A program made the translations under genes and the position numbers. Below are positions 1 through 6,658 of a DNA stretch of 9,693 bases, in pieces (positions within the stretch are counted from its first letter, which is position 1; each line of letters starts with the position of its first letter). The stretch spans positions 1 through 9,693 of the forward strand of contig CAMNNV010000035.1 of NCBI GenBank assembly GCA_946546075.1, given 5' to 3'. Source of the DNA: an uncultured Bacillota bacterium. Its GTDB lineage: Bacteria > Bacillota > Clostridia > Peptostreptococcales > Anaerovoracaceae. Under the pieces are notes generated by a model that did not search any database, was not told where the DNA came from, and was given only the letters and a program-made list of their open reading frames with translations.

Positions 1-1332
1 AAGGCCGAGGAAGACCTTGCAGAGGAGTTCTGGGAAGACAGGCCTCCCCTTCCATGTGAGCCTGTATGGCTCCTGGATGATGACCAGGCGGGAAGATCCA
101 GATCTGACAAACTGGCAAGTCTTCGCAAGTCCATCAAAGCGCCGATCCTCATCACGGCTCTCGATGAGATCGCGTGGCTGTATAATCTGAGAGGCAATGA
201 CATCCTCTACACTCCTGTGGCGCTGGCCTATACCATCGTGACTCAAGAGGATGCCACGCTCTACATCTCACCGGATGCCCTCACTTCTGGAACCGCTTCA
301 GCCCTCGAAGCTGACGGCGTGAAGATCAAAGAGTATCAGCAGATCTACGAAGATGTCAAAGGACAGCACCTGCAGATGGATCCGTCCTCCGTGAACGAGA
401 CACTGGCCCTGTCGGCAGAAGACCCTGTCTTTGTGACGAGCCCTGTCCTTCTGGCAAAAGCGGTCAAAAATCCTACCGAGATCGAAGGCGAGAGGGCCGC
501 TCACATCAAAGATGGTGTTGCCATGACGAAGGTGATCTATCGTCTCAAGAAGCTGGCTGCCTCTGGCGATTACGAAGGCATGACCGAGCTTGACGTGGCA
601 GAGGAGATCCTGCAGGCCAGAAAGGATCAGCAAGACTTCCTCTCCCTGAGTTTCGGATCCATATCCGCAATGGGCGAGCACGGAGCCATCATCCATTACG
701 AACCGACGGAAGAAAGCGATAAGAAGCTGGAAGACGGACTTTTGCTTCTGGATACCGGCGGCCACTATATGCAGGGCACAACGGATGTGACGAGGACTGT
801 AGTCCTCGGAGAGATCTCGGAATACGAAAGAGAATGTTACACCGCAGTCCTCAAAGGGAACATCGCCCTTGGCTCTGCGAAATTCCCTGCCGGGACCTCA
901 GGCAACAAACTGGACACTCTGGCACGCACACCGCTTTGGGATATGGGACTGGACTTCGAGCACGGTACGGGCCACGGAGTGGGCTATATCCTCAGCGTAC
1001 ACGAGGGGCCGAACGCCATACGCAAAAAAGGATGCGGGACGCCTTTGGAGCCGGGGATGATCACTTCCAACGAGCCGGGAGTCTATCTGGAAGGAAGGTT
1101 CGGCGTGCGGCTGGAAAACCTGATCCTTTGCGTGAAAAGAGATGACGGGTTCCTGGGATTTGAGACTCTCACCATGGTACCGTTTGATGTGGATGCCATC
1201 CTGCCGGGAATGCTCACGGACAGGGAAATGGCTCTTCTGAATGCGTATCACCGCAAGGTGCGGGAGACTCTCACCCCTTATCTTGAGGAAGATGAAGCTG
1301 CATGGCTCGCCGAAGTTACGGCAGAACTTTGA
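1..1332 (+). CDS. Aminopeptidase P family protein (Xaa-Pro aminopeptidase, M24), 5'-truncated by the window edge
   Basis: Cytoplasmic metallopeptidase that removes an N-terminal residue preceding proline (family knowledge). The reading frame is open from base 1, so the start codon lies outside the window. The 443 visible residues compare with roughly 590-600 in the long aminopeptidase P form, so about 150 N-terminal residues are missing. The first ~150 visible residues match the second creatinase-type N-terminal domain (for example the stretch around DEIAWLYNLRG). The M24 pita-bread domain follows. In visible numbering all five metal ligands are present: Asp251 (LLLDTGGHY), Asp262 (TTDVTRT), His325 (GTGHGVG), Glu358 (SNEPGVY) and Glu372 (RLENL). 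The conserved His in GAIIHY and in SVHEGP is also there. The last ~60 residues fit the C-terminal M24 extension. A GTG at 217 is inside the domain and is not a plausible start. No terminator is visible before thrH, so readthrough is possible. Confidence 0.93.
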   Translation, partial: KAEEDLAEEFWEDRPPLPCEPVWLLDDDQAGRSRSDKLASLRKSIKAPILITALDEIAWLYNLRGNDILYTPVALAYTIVTQEDATLYISPDALTSGTASALEADGVKIKEYQQIYEDVKGQHLQMDPSSVNETLALSAEDPVFVTSPVLLAKAVKNPTEIEGERAAHIKDGVAMTKVIYRLKKLAASGDYEGMTELDVAEEILQARKDQQDFLSLSFGSISAMGEHGAIIHYEPTEESDKKLEDGLLLLDTGGHYMQGTTDVTRTVVLGEISEYERECYTAVLKGNIALGSAKFPAGTSGNKLDTLARTPLWDMGLDFEHGTGHGVGYILSVHEGPNAIRKKGCGTPLEPGMITSNEPGVYLEGRFGVRLENLILCVKRDDGFLGFETLTMVPFDVDAILPGMLTDREMALLNAYHRKVRETLTPYLEEDEAAWLAEVTAEL

Positions 1333-1361
1333 TTGTTATAGATTTATCTTTATGATATGAT
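1333..1361 (+). promoter_or_regulatory. Sigma-70-type promoter of thrH with extended -10
   Basis: TTGTTA (1333-1338) and TATGAT (1356-1361) are separated by 17 bases, the ideal spacing. A TG at 1353-1354 gives an extended -10 (TGATATGAT). The -35 box starts on the base after the aminopeptidase stop codon. Transcription would begin near 1368, leaving a leader of about 30 bases, too short for a riboswitch. Assigned from sequence match only. Confidence 0.6.
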
Positions 1362-1382
1362 GGAACAGTAGCAAAAAACCGG

Positions 1383-1388
1383 AAGGAG
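1383..1388 (+). promoter_or_regulatory. Ribosome binding site of thrH
   Basis: AAGGAG lies 10 bases upstream of the ATG at 1399. It is a strong Shine-Dalgarno match and supports this ATG as the start. Confidence 0.8.
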
Positions 1389-1398
1389 ATTATAAATT

Positions 1399-2007
1399 AT
1401 GAGCAATCTGAATGTTGTATGTCTTGATATGGAAGGTGTACTGGTCCCTGAGATCTGGATCGCGTTCGCTGAGGCGTCCGGTATTCCTGAACTGAAGCGT
1501 ACTACAAGAGACGAACCTGATTACGATAAGCTTATGACATGGAGACTCAGCGTTCTCAAAGAGCACGGTCTCGGACTCAAGGAGATCCAGGAAACCATCG
1601 CTAAGATCGACCCGATCCCCGGTGCGAAAGAGTTCCTCGACGAGCTTCGCAAGATCACCCAGGTCGTGATCCTGAGCGACACCTTCACGCAGTTCGCACA
1701 GCCGCTCATGGCAAAACTCGGCTGGCCGACACTTTTCTGCAACACTCTTGAAGTAGCTGAGAACGGCGAGATCACGGATTACAAAATGCGCTGCGAGCAC
1801 TCCAAGCTGACGACGGTCAAGGCTCTGCAGTCATGCGGATTCGATACGATCGCAAGCGGCGACAGCCACAACGATCTGGAGATGATCCTGGCAAGCAAGG
1901 CAGGTTTCCTCTTCAAGTCAACGGATGCCATCAAAGCAGAACATCCTGAGCTTCCTGCATTCGAGGAATACGATGAGCTTCTGGAAGCTATCAAGGCAGC
2001 ATTATAA
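1399..2007 (+). CDS. thrH: ThrH-type bifunctional phosphoserine phosphatase / phosphoserine:homoserine phosphotransferase
   Basis: A 202-residue HAD-superfamily enzyme, close to the ~205 residues of Pseudomonas aeruginosa ThrH. It can hydrolyse phosphoserine to serine or move the phosphate to homoserine, giving O-phosphohomoserine, the threonine precursor (family knowledge). HAD motif I reads DMEGVLVPE, with nucleophile Asp10 and Glu12 where most HAD phosphatases have a second Asp. This D-x-E variant and the following EIWIAFAE are hallmarks of ThrH rather than SerB. Motif II is LSDT (Ser93), a Lys at about 136 fits motif III, and GDSHND (Asp155-Asp159) is motif IV. The cap region lies between motifs I and II. 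It starts after a strong ribosome site, has its own promoter and ends in a double TAA followed by a hairpin, so it is probably a single-gene transcript. Phosphatase versus transferase preference in vivo cannot be read from the sequence. Confidence 0.92.
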   Translation: MSNLNVVCLDMEGVLVPEIWIAFAEASGIPELKRTTRDEPDYDKLMTWRLSVLKEHGLGLKEIQETIAKIDPIPGAKEFLDELRKITQVVILSDTFTQFAQPLMAKLGWPTLFCNTLEVAENGEITDYKMRCEHSKLTTVKALQSCGFDTIASGDSHNDLEMILASKAGFLFKSTDAIKAEHPELPAFEEYDELLEAIKAAL

Positions 2008-2028
2008 TAAACATCGCTAAATAACGAT

Positions 2029-2055
2029 AAACCCCGCTGATGCGGGGTTTTCTTT
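2029..2055. terminator. Bidirectional intrinsic terminator between convergent genes
   Basis: A perfect 9-bp stem, AAACCCCGC (2029-2037) with GCGGGGTTT (2042-2050) and a TGAT loop, sits 21 bases after the thrH stop and 11 bases beyond the stop of the leftward hydrolase gene. On the + strand the stem runs into TTTTCTTT, a good U-tract. On the - strand it is followed by TTTATCGTTATTT, a weaker but usable tract. It most likely ends both transcripts. Confidence 0.85.
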
Positions 2056-2061
2056 GTATTC

Positions 2062-2991
2062 TTATTTCATGATGAACTTCTTCAGCGCCCGGTTGAAATC
2101 GCCGTTGCGATCTATGTGGATGCCGTGGCCGCAGTTGAAGCGCTGCAGTTCGAAGCGCGGCACGCATTTGGCGACGCGGTCCAGATCTTCCTCTGCCAAA
2201 GCTCCCTGGATGATGCCGTCCTCGCCCTGCTCGATCTTCGCTTTCATAAACAGCGTGCGGCATTTGATGTTTCGCAGTATCTCTTCGTAGTCCACCCCTT
2301 CGTGGAAGGAATCTGTATAGAAGGCTTCCCCGAATCGCGGATCGTAATCGTTCATGCCGATGAAGGCCTCGCTTGGCCAGAACATGACCTGAAGATCTTC
2401 ATATGGATGTTTCGCACGGTACTTGCGGGCGCTGGCCGTGAGCTTGCGCTTCGTCTTCTCTCTTGTCTTGTCCGGGAAGAGATTCCAGGTGTACTGATGG
2501 TCGAAGTAGTAGAGGACGAAATCCTCTTCTTCCTCTTTGCCGCCGTTCAGATAATCGTGGCATACCGTTGAAAGATCCACGTAATTGAAGAATCCTTTTC
2601 GCCTCTCCCCGACGCAGGAGAAGAATGGCGGATCTTCCAGGATCAATCTGGCGCACAGCACGGATTTCGATGCGATATATGCTGCGATCAGGCCGCCTGA
2701 GGAATGACCGAGAAGCGCGATCGGACCTCCGATCTCCTTCATGATGAGCTCCAGGATCGCATCGCCGCACCCTACCAGCGTATATACATCAGGATCTTTG
2801 GTGCTGCCGCCGTGTCCCGGGCAATCGATGAGATAGACCTGCATGCCCCGGGAAAGTATCGGCGCTACGCCTCCAAAGGATTCCGAAGATGTCCCCTGAC
2901 CATGGATCATGACGAGTTTCGGTCCCCGGGTGCCTCCCTGGTAATAACGAAGGTTCACGCCCTTTGAAGTTGTGAATGTTTTAGCTTCCAT
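2062..2991 (-). CDS. Alpha/beta hydrolase
   Basis: A 309-residue alpha/beta-hydrolase-fold protein with no signal peptide, so cytoplasmic. Visible landmarks are the oxyanion-loop motif HGQG (residues 30-33), a conserved strand-turn segment DCPGHGGS (56-63), the nucleophile elbow GHSSG with Ser97, and the C-terminal CGHGIHID with His289 as probable catalytic His. The acid residue is probably in LFMKAKIEQGEDG (247-259), the usual strand-7 position. Residues ~125-230 form a charged lid/cap insertion containing a KEEEED run. Substrate cannot be assigned; relatives include esterases, lactonases and C-C hydrolases. The start is fixed by AAGGAG (2998-3003) 6 bases before the ATG. It is the last gene of the leftward cluster, 12 bases after the DMT transporter. 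Confidence 0.88.
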   Translation of the reverse strand: MEAKTFTTSKGVNLRYYQGGTRGPKLVMIHGQGTSSESFGGVAPILSRGMQVYLIDCPGHGGSTKDPDVYTLVGCGDAILELIMKEIGGPIALLGHSSGGLIAAYIASKSVLCARLILEDPPFFSCVGERRKGFFNYVDLSTVCHDYLNGGKEEEEDFVLYYFDHQYTWNLFPDKTREKTKRKLTASARKYRAKHPYEDLQVMFWPSEAFIGMNDYDPRFGEAFYTDSFHEGVDYEEILRNIKCRTLFMKAKIEQGEDGIIQGALAEEDLDRVAKCVPRFELQRFNCGHGIHIDRNGDFNRALKKFIMK

Positions 2992-2997
2992 GAGATG

Positions 2998-3003
2998 CTC
3001 CTT
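2998..3003 (-). promoter_or_regulatory. Ribosome binding site of the alpha/beta hydrolase gene
   Basis: On the minus strand AAGGAG precedes the ATG at 2991 by 6 bases. It directly abuts the stop codon of the upstream transporter gene (3004-3006), so a terminating ribosome would be delivered straight onto it. Confidence 0.75.
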
Positions 3004-3924
3004 TTATTGTATGCGGGCTATCGTTACGAGGATCACGCCTGCCGCGATGATGGCGATGCCCAGGATGCGCTCTTTGTTTGTCTTGATCACCGGTGCCTGG
3101 AGCAGCCCGTGACTGTCGATGGCCATGGCGCTCACCAGTTGGCCGAACATGGCAGAAGCCATCACCAGCGCTACGCCGATGTATGGGGTGGCGACGGTAT
3201 TGCAGAACACGACGAATGCTCCGTATGCTCCGCCGATCACCATCCACGGTCTGATCTCTTTGCCCCGCAGGCTGCCGAAGTGCCCGCGCTCTTTGATCAT
3301 CGTGGCAATGAGAAGCACGAGAAATCCTCCCAGAAAAGAGATGAAACTTGCTTCCACCTTGCCCGTCACATAGGAAAGAGCCGTGTTCGTTGGCGCCTGC
3401 ATGGCCCCTGCAACACCTGCAAGAAACATCAGGACGCTCAGGAGGATCACTTTGCCGGAGACCTTCTCCCCCTTCGGGCTCTGTCGCCTCCTTCCCACGT
3501 AGACCATCAGGATACCGGCTGCAACAAGGGCGCATCCCACCATACGAAGAGGCGAAAGATGCGAAGGCTCTATCGCAAAGAGTCCAAGGGTGTCTATGAT
3601 CGTGCCCATGACGATCTGCCCGAGCATGGTGATCGTAAGGGTCAGTGCCATCCCGAGAACAGGAGATGCGAAGGTGATGATCAGCACCACGTATCCGCCG
3701 TAGAGTCCTCCGAACAGCTGCCATACCGGCACCTCCGTGAAGGCCAGTATGTCACCGCTTCCAACCAGAAGTGAAGCGATCAGCAGAAGCAGCGTCCCTC
3801 CCCCGAAAGAGATGGTAGCCGCCTGGAAGTTTCCCGCTCTCTTAGAGAGCGCTGCATTCGTAGGCCCCTGGAATGCTATGCAAAATCCGGTTATCGCTGA
3901 TAGTAATACTGAGAATAATATCAT
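3004..3924 (-). CDS. DMT-superfamily transporter with two tandem YdcZ (DUF606) domains
   Basis: A 306-residue integral membrane protein, probably ten transmembrane helices, in the YdcZ/DUF606 branch of the drug/metabolite transporter superfamily. Single-domain members are about 140-150 residues. This one is two copies end to end, joined by a hydrophilic linker at ~144-158 (RRRQSPKGEK). The halves align directly: FQGPTNAALS (18-27) with MQAPTNTALS (175-184), ISFGGGTLLLLIA (38-50) with ISFLGGFLVLLIA (195-207), and WQLFGGLYGGYVV (68-80) with WMVIGGAYGAFVV (227-239). The start ATG falls 3 bases after the metY stop, has no clear Shine-Dalgarno sequence, and is followed by AT-rich codons, so expression probably depends on coupling to metY. 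Substrate unknown; linkage to metY hints at an amino-acid or sulfur metabolite, but that is inference. Confidence 0.88.
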   Translation of the reverse strand: MILFSVLLSAITGFCIAFQGPTNAALSKRAGNFQAATISFGGGTLLLLIASLLVGSGDILAFTEVPVWQLFGGLYGGYVVLIITFASPVLGMALTLTITMLGQIVMGTIIDTLGLFAIEPSHLSPLRMVGCALVAAGILMVYVGRRRQSPKGEKVSGKVILLSVLMFLAGVAGAMQAPTNTALSYVTGKVEASFISFLGGFLVLLIATMIKERGHFGSLRGKEIRPWMVIGGAYGAFVVFCNTVATPYIGVALVMASAMFGQLVSAMAIDSHGLLQAPVIKTNKERILGIAIIAAGVILVTIARIQ

Positions 3925-3927
3925 TGT

Positions 3928-5211
3928 TTAGAGTACGTCCAGTGCCTGTTTCAGGTCTGCGATCAGGTCTTCTTTATCTTCGAGACCGCATGACATACGA
4001 ACGAGTCCTGCTGGGATGCCTGCTTCTTCGAGCTGCTCGTCTGTCATCTGTCTGTGTGTTGAAGTTGCCGGGTTCAGGCAGCAAGTCCTGGCGTCAGCAA
4101 CGTGGGTTTCGATTGCTGCCAGCTTCAGTTCCTTCATGAACTTCTCTGCTGCAGGTCTTCCTCCCTTGACGACGAAGGAAACGACTCCGCATCCGCCATT
4201 TGGCAAGTATTTCTGAGCCACTTCGTAGTAAGGATCCGAAGGAAGTCCTGAGTAGCTTACGCTCTCAACAGCAGGGTGTGCTTCCAGGAATTCCGCAACA
4301 GCCTGACCGTTCTCAACGTGGCGCTGCATACGAACGTGGAGGGATTCCAGTCCCATGTTCAGATAAAATGCGTGCTGCGGTGACTGGATCGAACCGAAGT
4401 CTCTCATCAGCTGCGCCGTCGCCTTCGTGATGAATGCGCCGCCCTGTCCGAACTTCTCAGCATAGGTGATGCCGTGGTATGAATCATCAGGAGTGCAAAG
4501 GCCAGGATACTTGTCAGCGTGTGCCATCCAGTCGAAGTTGCCGCTGTCGATGATGGCGCCGCCCACTGCTACGCCGTGGCCGTCCATATATTTTGTAGTG
4601 GAATGTGTTACGATGTCAGCTCCCCACTCGATCGGTCTGCAGTTGACCGGTGTAGGGAAAGTGTTGTCCACGATGAGAGGAACGCCGTGCTTGTGAGCCA
4701 CCTTCGCGAAAAGCTCGATGTCCAGTACAGTCAGCGCAGGGTTGGCGATCGTCTCGCCGAACATTGCTCTCGTGTTGTCCCGGAATGCTGCATCCAGTTC
4801 TTCCTCTGTTGCTGTCGGTGAAACGAATGTCACATCGATGCCCATCTTCGCCATAGTTACGGAGATCAGGTTGAAAGTACCGCCGTAGATGGATGAGGAT
4901 GCGACGATGTGGCTTCCGCATTCGCAGATGTTGAATAGTGCGAAGAAGTTGGCAGCCTGTCCGGATGATGTGAGCATCGCTGCTGTGCCGCCTTCCATGT
5001 CAGCGAGCTTGGCAGCTACCATGTCGTTGGTAGGGTTCTGAAGTCTCGTATAGAAGTACCCCGAATCCTCCAGATCGAACAGTCTTCCCATGGCTTCGCT
5101 CGTCTCATATCTGAAGGTCGTGGACTGCACGATAGGGATCTGTCTCGGTTCACCGTTTGCAGGCGTATATCCGCCCTGTACACACTTGGTGTTGATCTTG
5201 TAATCGCTCAT
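3928..5211 (-). CDS. metY: O-acetylhomoserine sulfhydrylase / aminocarboxypropyltransferase (Cys/Met metabolism PLP enzyme)
   Basis: PLP-dependent fold-type-I enzyme that joins O-acetylhomoserine and sulfide to give homocysteine and acetate, the direct-sulfhydrylation route to methionine (family knowledge). Its 427 residues fit MetY (about 425-430) better than shorter cystathionine synthases and lyases. Seen: the N-terminal QGGYTP and QIPIVQSTTF, YTRLQNPT (54-61), SSGQAA (82-87), the PLP-ring Asp in VDNTFPTP (Asp182), the Schiff-base Lys207 in THSTTKYMDGHG, and the C-terminal HVADARTCCLNPATSTHRQ substrate-binding segment. The frame is open upstream to 5538, but that extension overlaps the MATE gene and has no family homology. 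ATG 5211 gives the normal N-terminus and has AAGGAG 11 bases upstream. It heads the metY-DMT-hydrolase group and has a promoter-like sequence in the gap before it. No SAM or T-box riboswitch fits in the 77-base gap. Cystathionine gamma-synthase or lyase activity is the main alternative. Confidence 0.9.
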   Translation of the reverse strand: MSDYKINTKCVQGGYTPANGEPRQIPIVQSTTFRYETSEAMGRLFDLEDSGYFYTRLQNPTNDMVAAKLADMEGGTAAMLTSSGQAANFFALFNICECGSHIVASSSIYGGTFNLISVTMAKMGIDVTFVSPTATEEELDAAFRDNTRAMFGETIANPALTVLDIELFAKVAHKHGVPLIVDNTFPTPVNCRPIEWGADIVTHSTTKYMDGHGVAVGGAIIDSGNFDWMAHADKYPGLCTPDDSYHGITYAEKFGQGGAFITKATAQLMRDFGSIQSPQHAFYLNMGLESLHVRMQRHVENGQAVAEFLEAHPAVESVSYSGLPSDPYYEVAQKYLPNGGCGVVSFVVKGGRPAAEKFMKELKLAAIETHVADARTCCLNPATSTHRQMTDEQLEEAGIPAGLVRMSCGLEDKEDLIADLKQALDVL

Positions 5212-5222
5212 TTTTTCATTCA

Positions 5223-5228
5223 CTCCTT
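5223..5228 (-). promoter_or_regulatory. Ribosome binding site of metY
   Basis: AAGGAG on the minus strand is 11 bases from the metY ATG (5211), rather long. It is only 3 bases from another ATG (5219-5217), which opens the 3-codon frame Met-Lys-Lys-stop whose TGA overlaps the metY ATG. The metY start is preferred because it yields the conserved family N-terminus. Confidence 0.65.
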
Positions 5229-5256
5229 GTATATTTATACTTATTCCAGATTCAAT

Positions 5257-5283
5257 ATTATAATAACCATTCTCACGAGTCAA
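5257..5283 (-). promoter_or_regulatory. Putative promoter of metY and downstream genes
   Basis: On the minus strand TTGACT (5283-5278) precedes a perfect TATAAT (5262-5257). The spacer is 15 bases, shorter than the ideal 17. An overlapping TAATAT (5260-5255) would give 17. The -35 box lies inside a small inverted repeat, GAGT-N5-ACTC (5277-5289). The predicted leader is about 40 bases. It starts just after the MATE stop codon, so the three genes beyond could be transcribed separately from the upstream operon. Confidence 0.5.
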
Positions 5284-5288
5284 CCACT

Positions 5289-6653
5289 CTAAATACCTGT
5301 CAGTTCCCCCGCTTCTGCTTTCTTTTTTATCCTTCTGATGAAGATCAGATAGCACACGATCAGGCTCACCGCAGTGACCACCCAGCTGATCGGATAGACC
5401 GCCAGGAGGCGGACAAACGTCGGATCCTTTGGGAAGATCATGAATACCCAGAAGATCCTCGTGCCGCACACGCCGATGAGGGTTATGAGGGCCGGAGGAA
5501 GGGAGAATCCGTATCCTCTCATGGCTCCCGAAATGCACTCCATGGATGCGTTGATGAGCTGGAACGTGACGATCATCCTGATCCTGATCAGCCCGATCTC
5601 CGCGATGGCGGGATCTCCGTTGAAGATCCGAAGAAGCGGGATGGCAAACAGGAGTATCAGCACCGAAATCAGAGCCGTCGCGATCATGTCAAGGCCCAGC
5701 GTCACTTTGAAGATCCTGCGGCACCTCGGGAGATTCCCCGCACCGTAGTTCTGTCCGATAAAGGTCGTGGCCGACTGCCCGAAGGCGTTCAGGATGAAGA
5801 AGCAAAAAATCTCGATGTTGAATGCCGCTGCTGATGCCGCCATGACATCGGATCCCAGGCTGTTGATCGACGACTGGATCACCAGGTTCGAAAGGGAGAA
5901 GACCATACCCTGTATGCCGGCCGGGACGCCGATCCTCATCATGAGGCGAAGTTCCCTGCTGTGGATCTTGAGCATGTTGGGATACATCCTGATGTGATCT
6001 TTGCGCCTCGTGAGCATGAAGAAAAGAAGTCCCGAGCTCACCAGGTTCGCGATCACGGTCGCCAGCGCCACGCCCCCTGCTGCCATGTCCAGGACGATGA
6101 CGAAGAACAGGTTCAGTGCCACGTTGACGCACCCCGAGATCACCAGGCACACCAGCGGTGTATTCGTATCTCCCTGGCTCCGGAAGAGCGCTGATTCGAA
6201 GTTATACAAAAATATCACGGGCATACCGAGAAGATAGATGCGAAGGTATGCAAGTGACATGTCAAAGACGTTGTCAGGGACCCCCATGATCCGCAGGAGC
6301 GGTGCCGCAAAGATCTCACCGAGAATGGTTACTCCGATCCCTCCTAATACGGCGAAAAGCACTGCTGTATGTACGCAGTGCGAGATCCCTCTTCTGTTTT
6401 TCTGACCGGTGTAATTCGAAGCGACGACATTCGCTCCAAGACCGATCCCGACGAATAGATTGACGAGAAGTCCGATGATCGGGCTGTTGCTTCCGACGGC
6501 AGCCATGGCATCCTTGCCGGCAAACTGGCCTACTACGGCGACGTCCGCAGCGTTAAACAGCTGCTGGAGTATCCCTGTAATGGCCAGGGGGATGGCAAAC
6601 AAGAGGATCTTGTCCGCCAGACTGCCCTCGAGCATATTGATGTTTCTTCTCAT
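5289..6653 (-). CDS. MATE family efflux transporter
   Basis: A 454-residue multidrug and toxin extrusion protein of the inner membrane, expected to have 12 helices and to export cationic or organic compounds using a sodium or proton gradient (family knowledge). Seen: an N-terminal KILLFAIPLAITGILQQLFN helix, then NAADVAVVGQFAG (34-46), a first-half signature GLGANVVASNYTGQKN (71-86) and its pseudo-symmetric second-half counterpart GQSATTFIGQNYGAGN (292-307). Basic residues end the chain (RRIKKK). The ATG at 6653 is 5 bases after the alcohol dehydrogenase stop. The nearest AAGGAG (6670-6675) is 16 bases away, too far for ordinary use, so translation is probably coupled. An internal ATG at residue 7 (MLEGSLADK) is an alternative start and matches where many relatives begin. 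Substrate unknown. Confidence 0.93.
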   Translation of the reverse strand: MRRNINMLEGSLADKILLFAIPLAITGILQQLFNAADVAVVGQFAGKDAMAAVGSNSPIIGLLVNLFVGIGLGANVVASNYTGQKNRRGISHCVHTAVLFAVLGGIGVTILGEIFAAPLLRIMGVPDNVFDMSLAYLRIYLLGMPVIFLYNFESALFRSQGDTNTPLVCLVISGCVNVALNLFFVIVLDMAAGGVALATVIANLVSSGLLFFMLTRRKDHIRMYPNMLKIHSRELRLMMRIGVPAGIQGMVFSLSNLVIQSSINSLGSDVMAASAAAFNIEIFCFFILNAFGQSATTFIGQNYGAGNLPRCRRIFKVTLGLDMIATALISVLILLFAIPLLRIFNGDPAIAEIGLIRIRMIVTFQLINASMECISGAMRGYGFSLPPALITLIGVCGTRIFWVFMIFPKDPTFVRLLAVYPISWVVTAVSLIVCYLIFIRRIKKKAEAGELTGI

Positions 6654-6658
6654 TTAAT

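Noticed and set aside
2981..3774. Long alternative frames on both strands across the DMT transporter (up to 259 residues)
   Set aside because: Their translations are rich in His, Arg, Cys and Gln with no domain pattern, as expected of shadows, while the frame at 3004-3924 encodes a clear duplicated membrane protein.
5212..5288. SAM-responsive riboswitch or T-box in front of metY
   Set aside because: The gap is only 77 bases, AT-rich and lacks the needed paired helices or a terminator.
5212..5538. An upstream in-frame extension of metY adding about 109 residues
   Set aside because: It runs antiparallel-free but out of frame through the end of the MATE gene, is Arg/Pro/Gly-rich without homology, and the family N-terminus plus ribosome site support ATG 5211.
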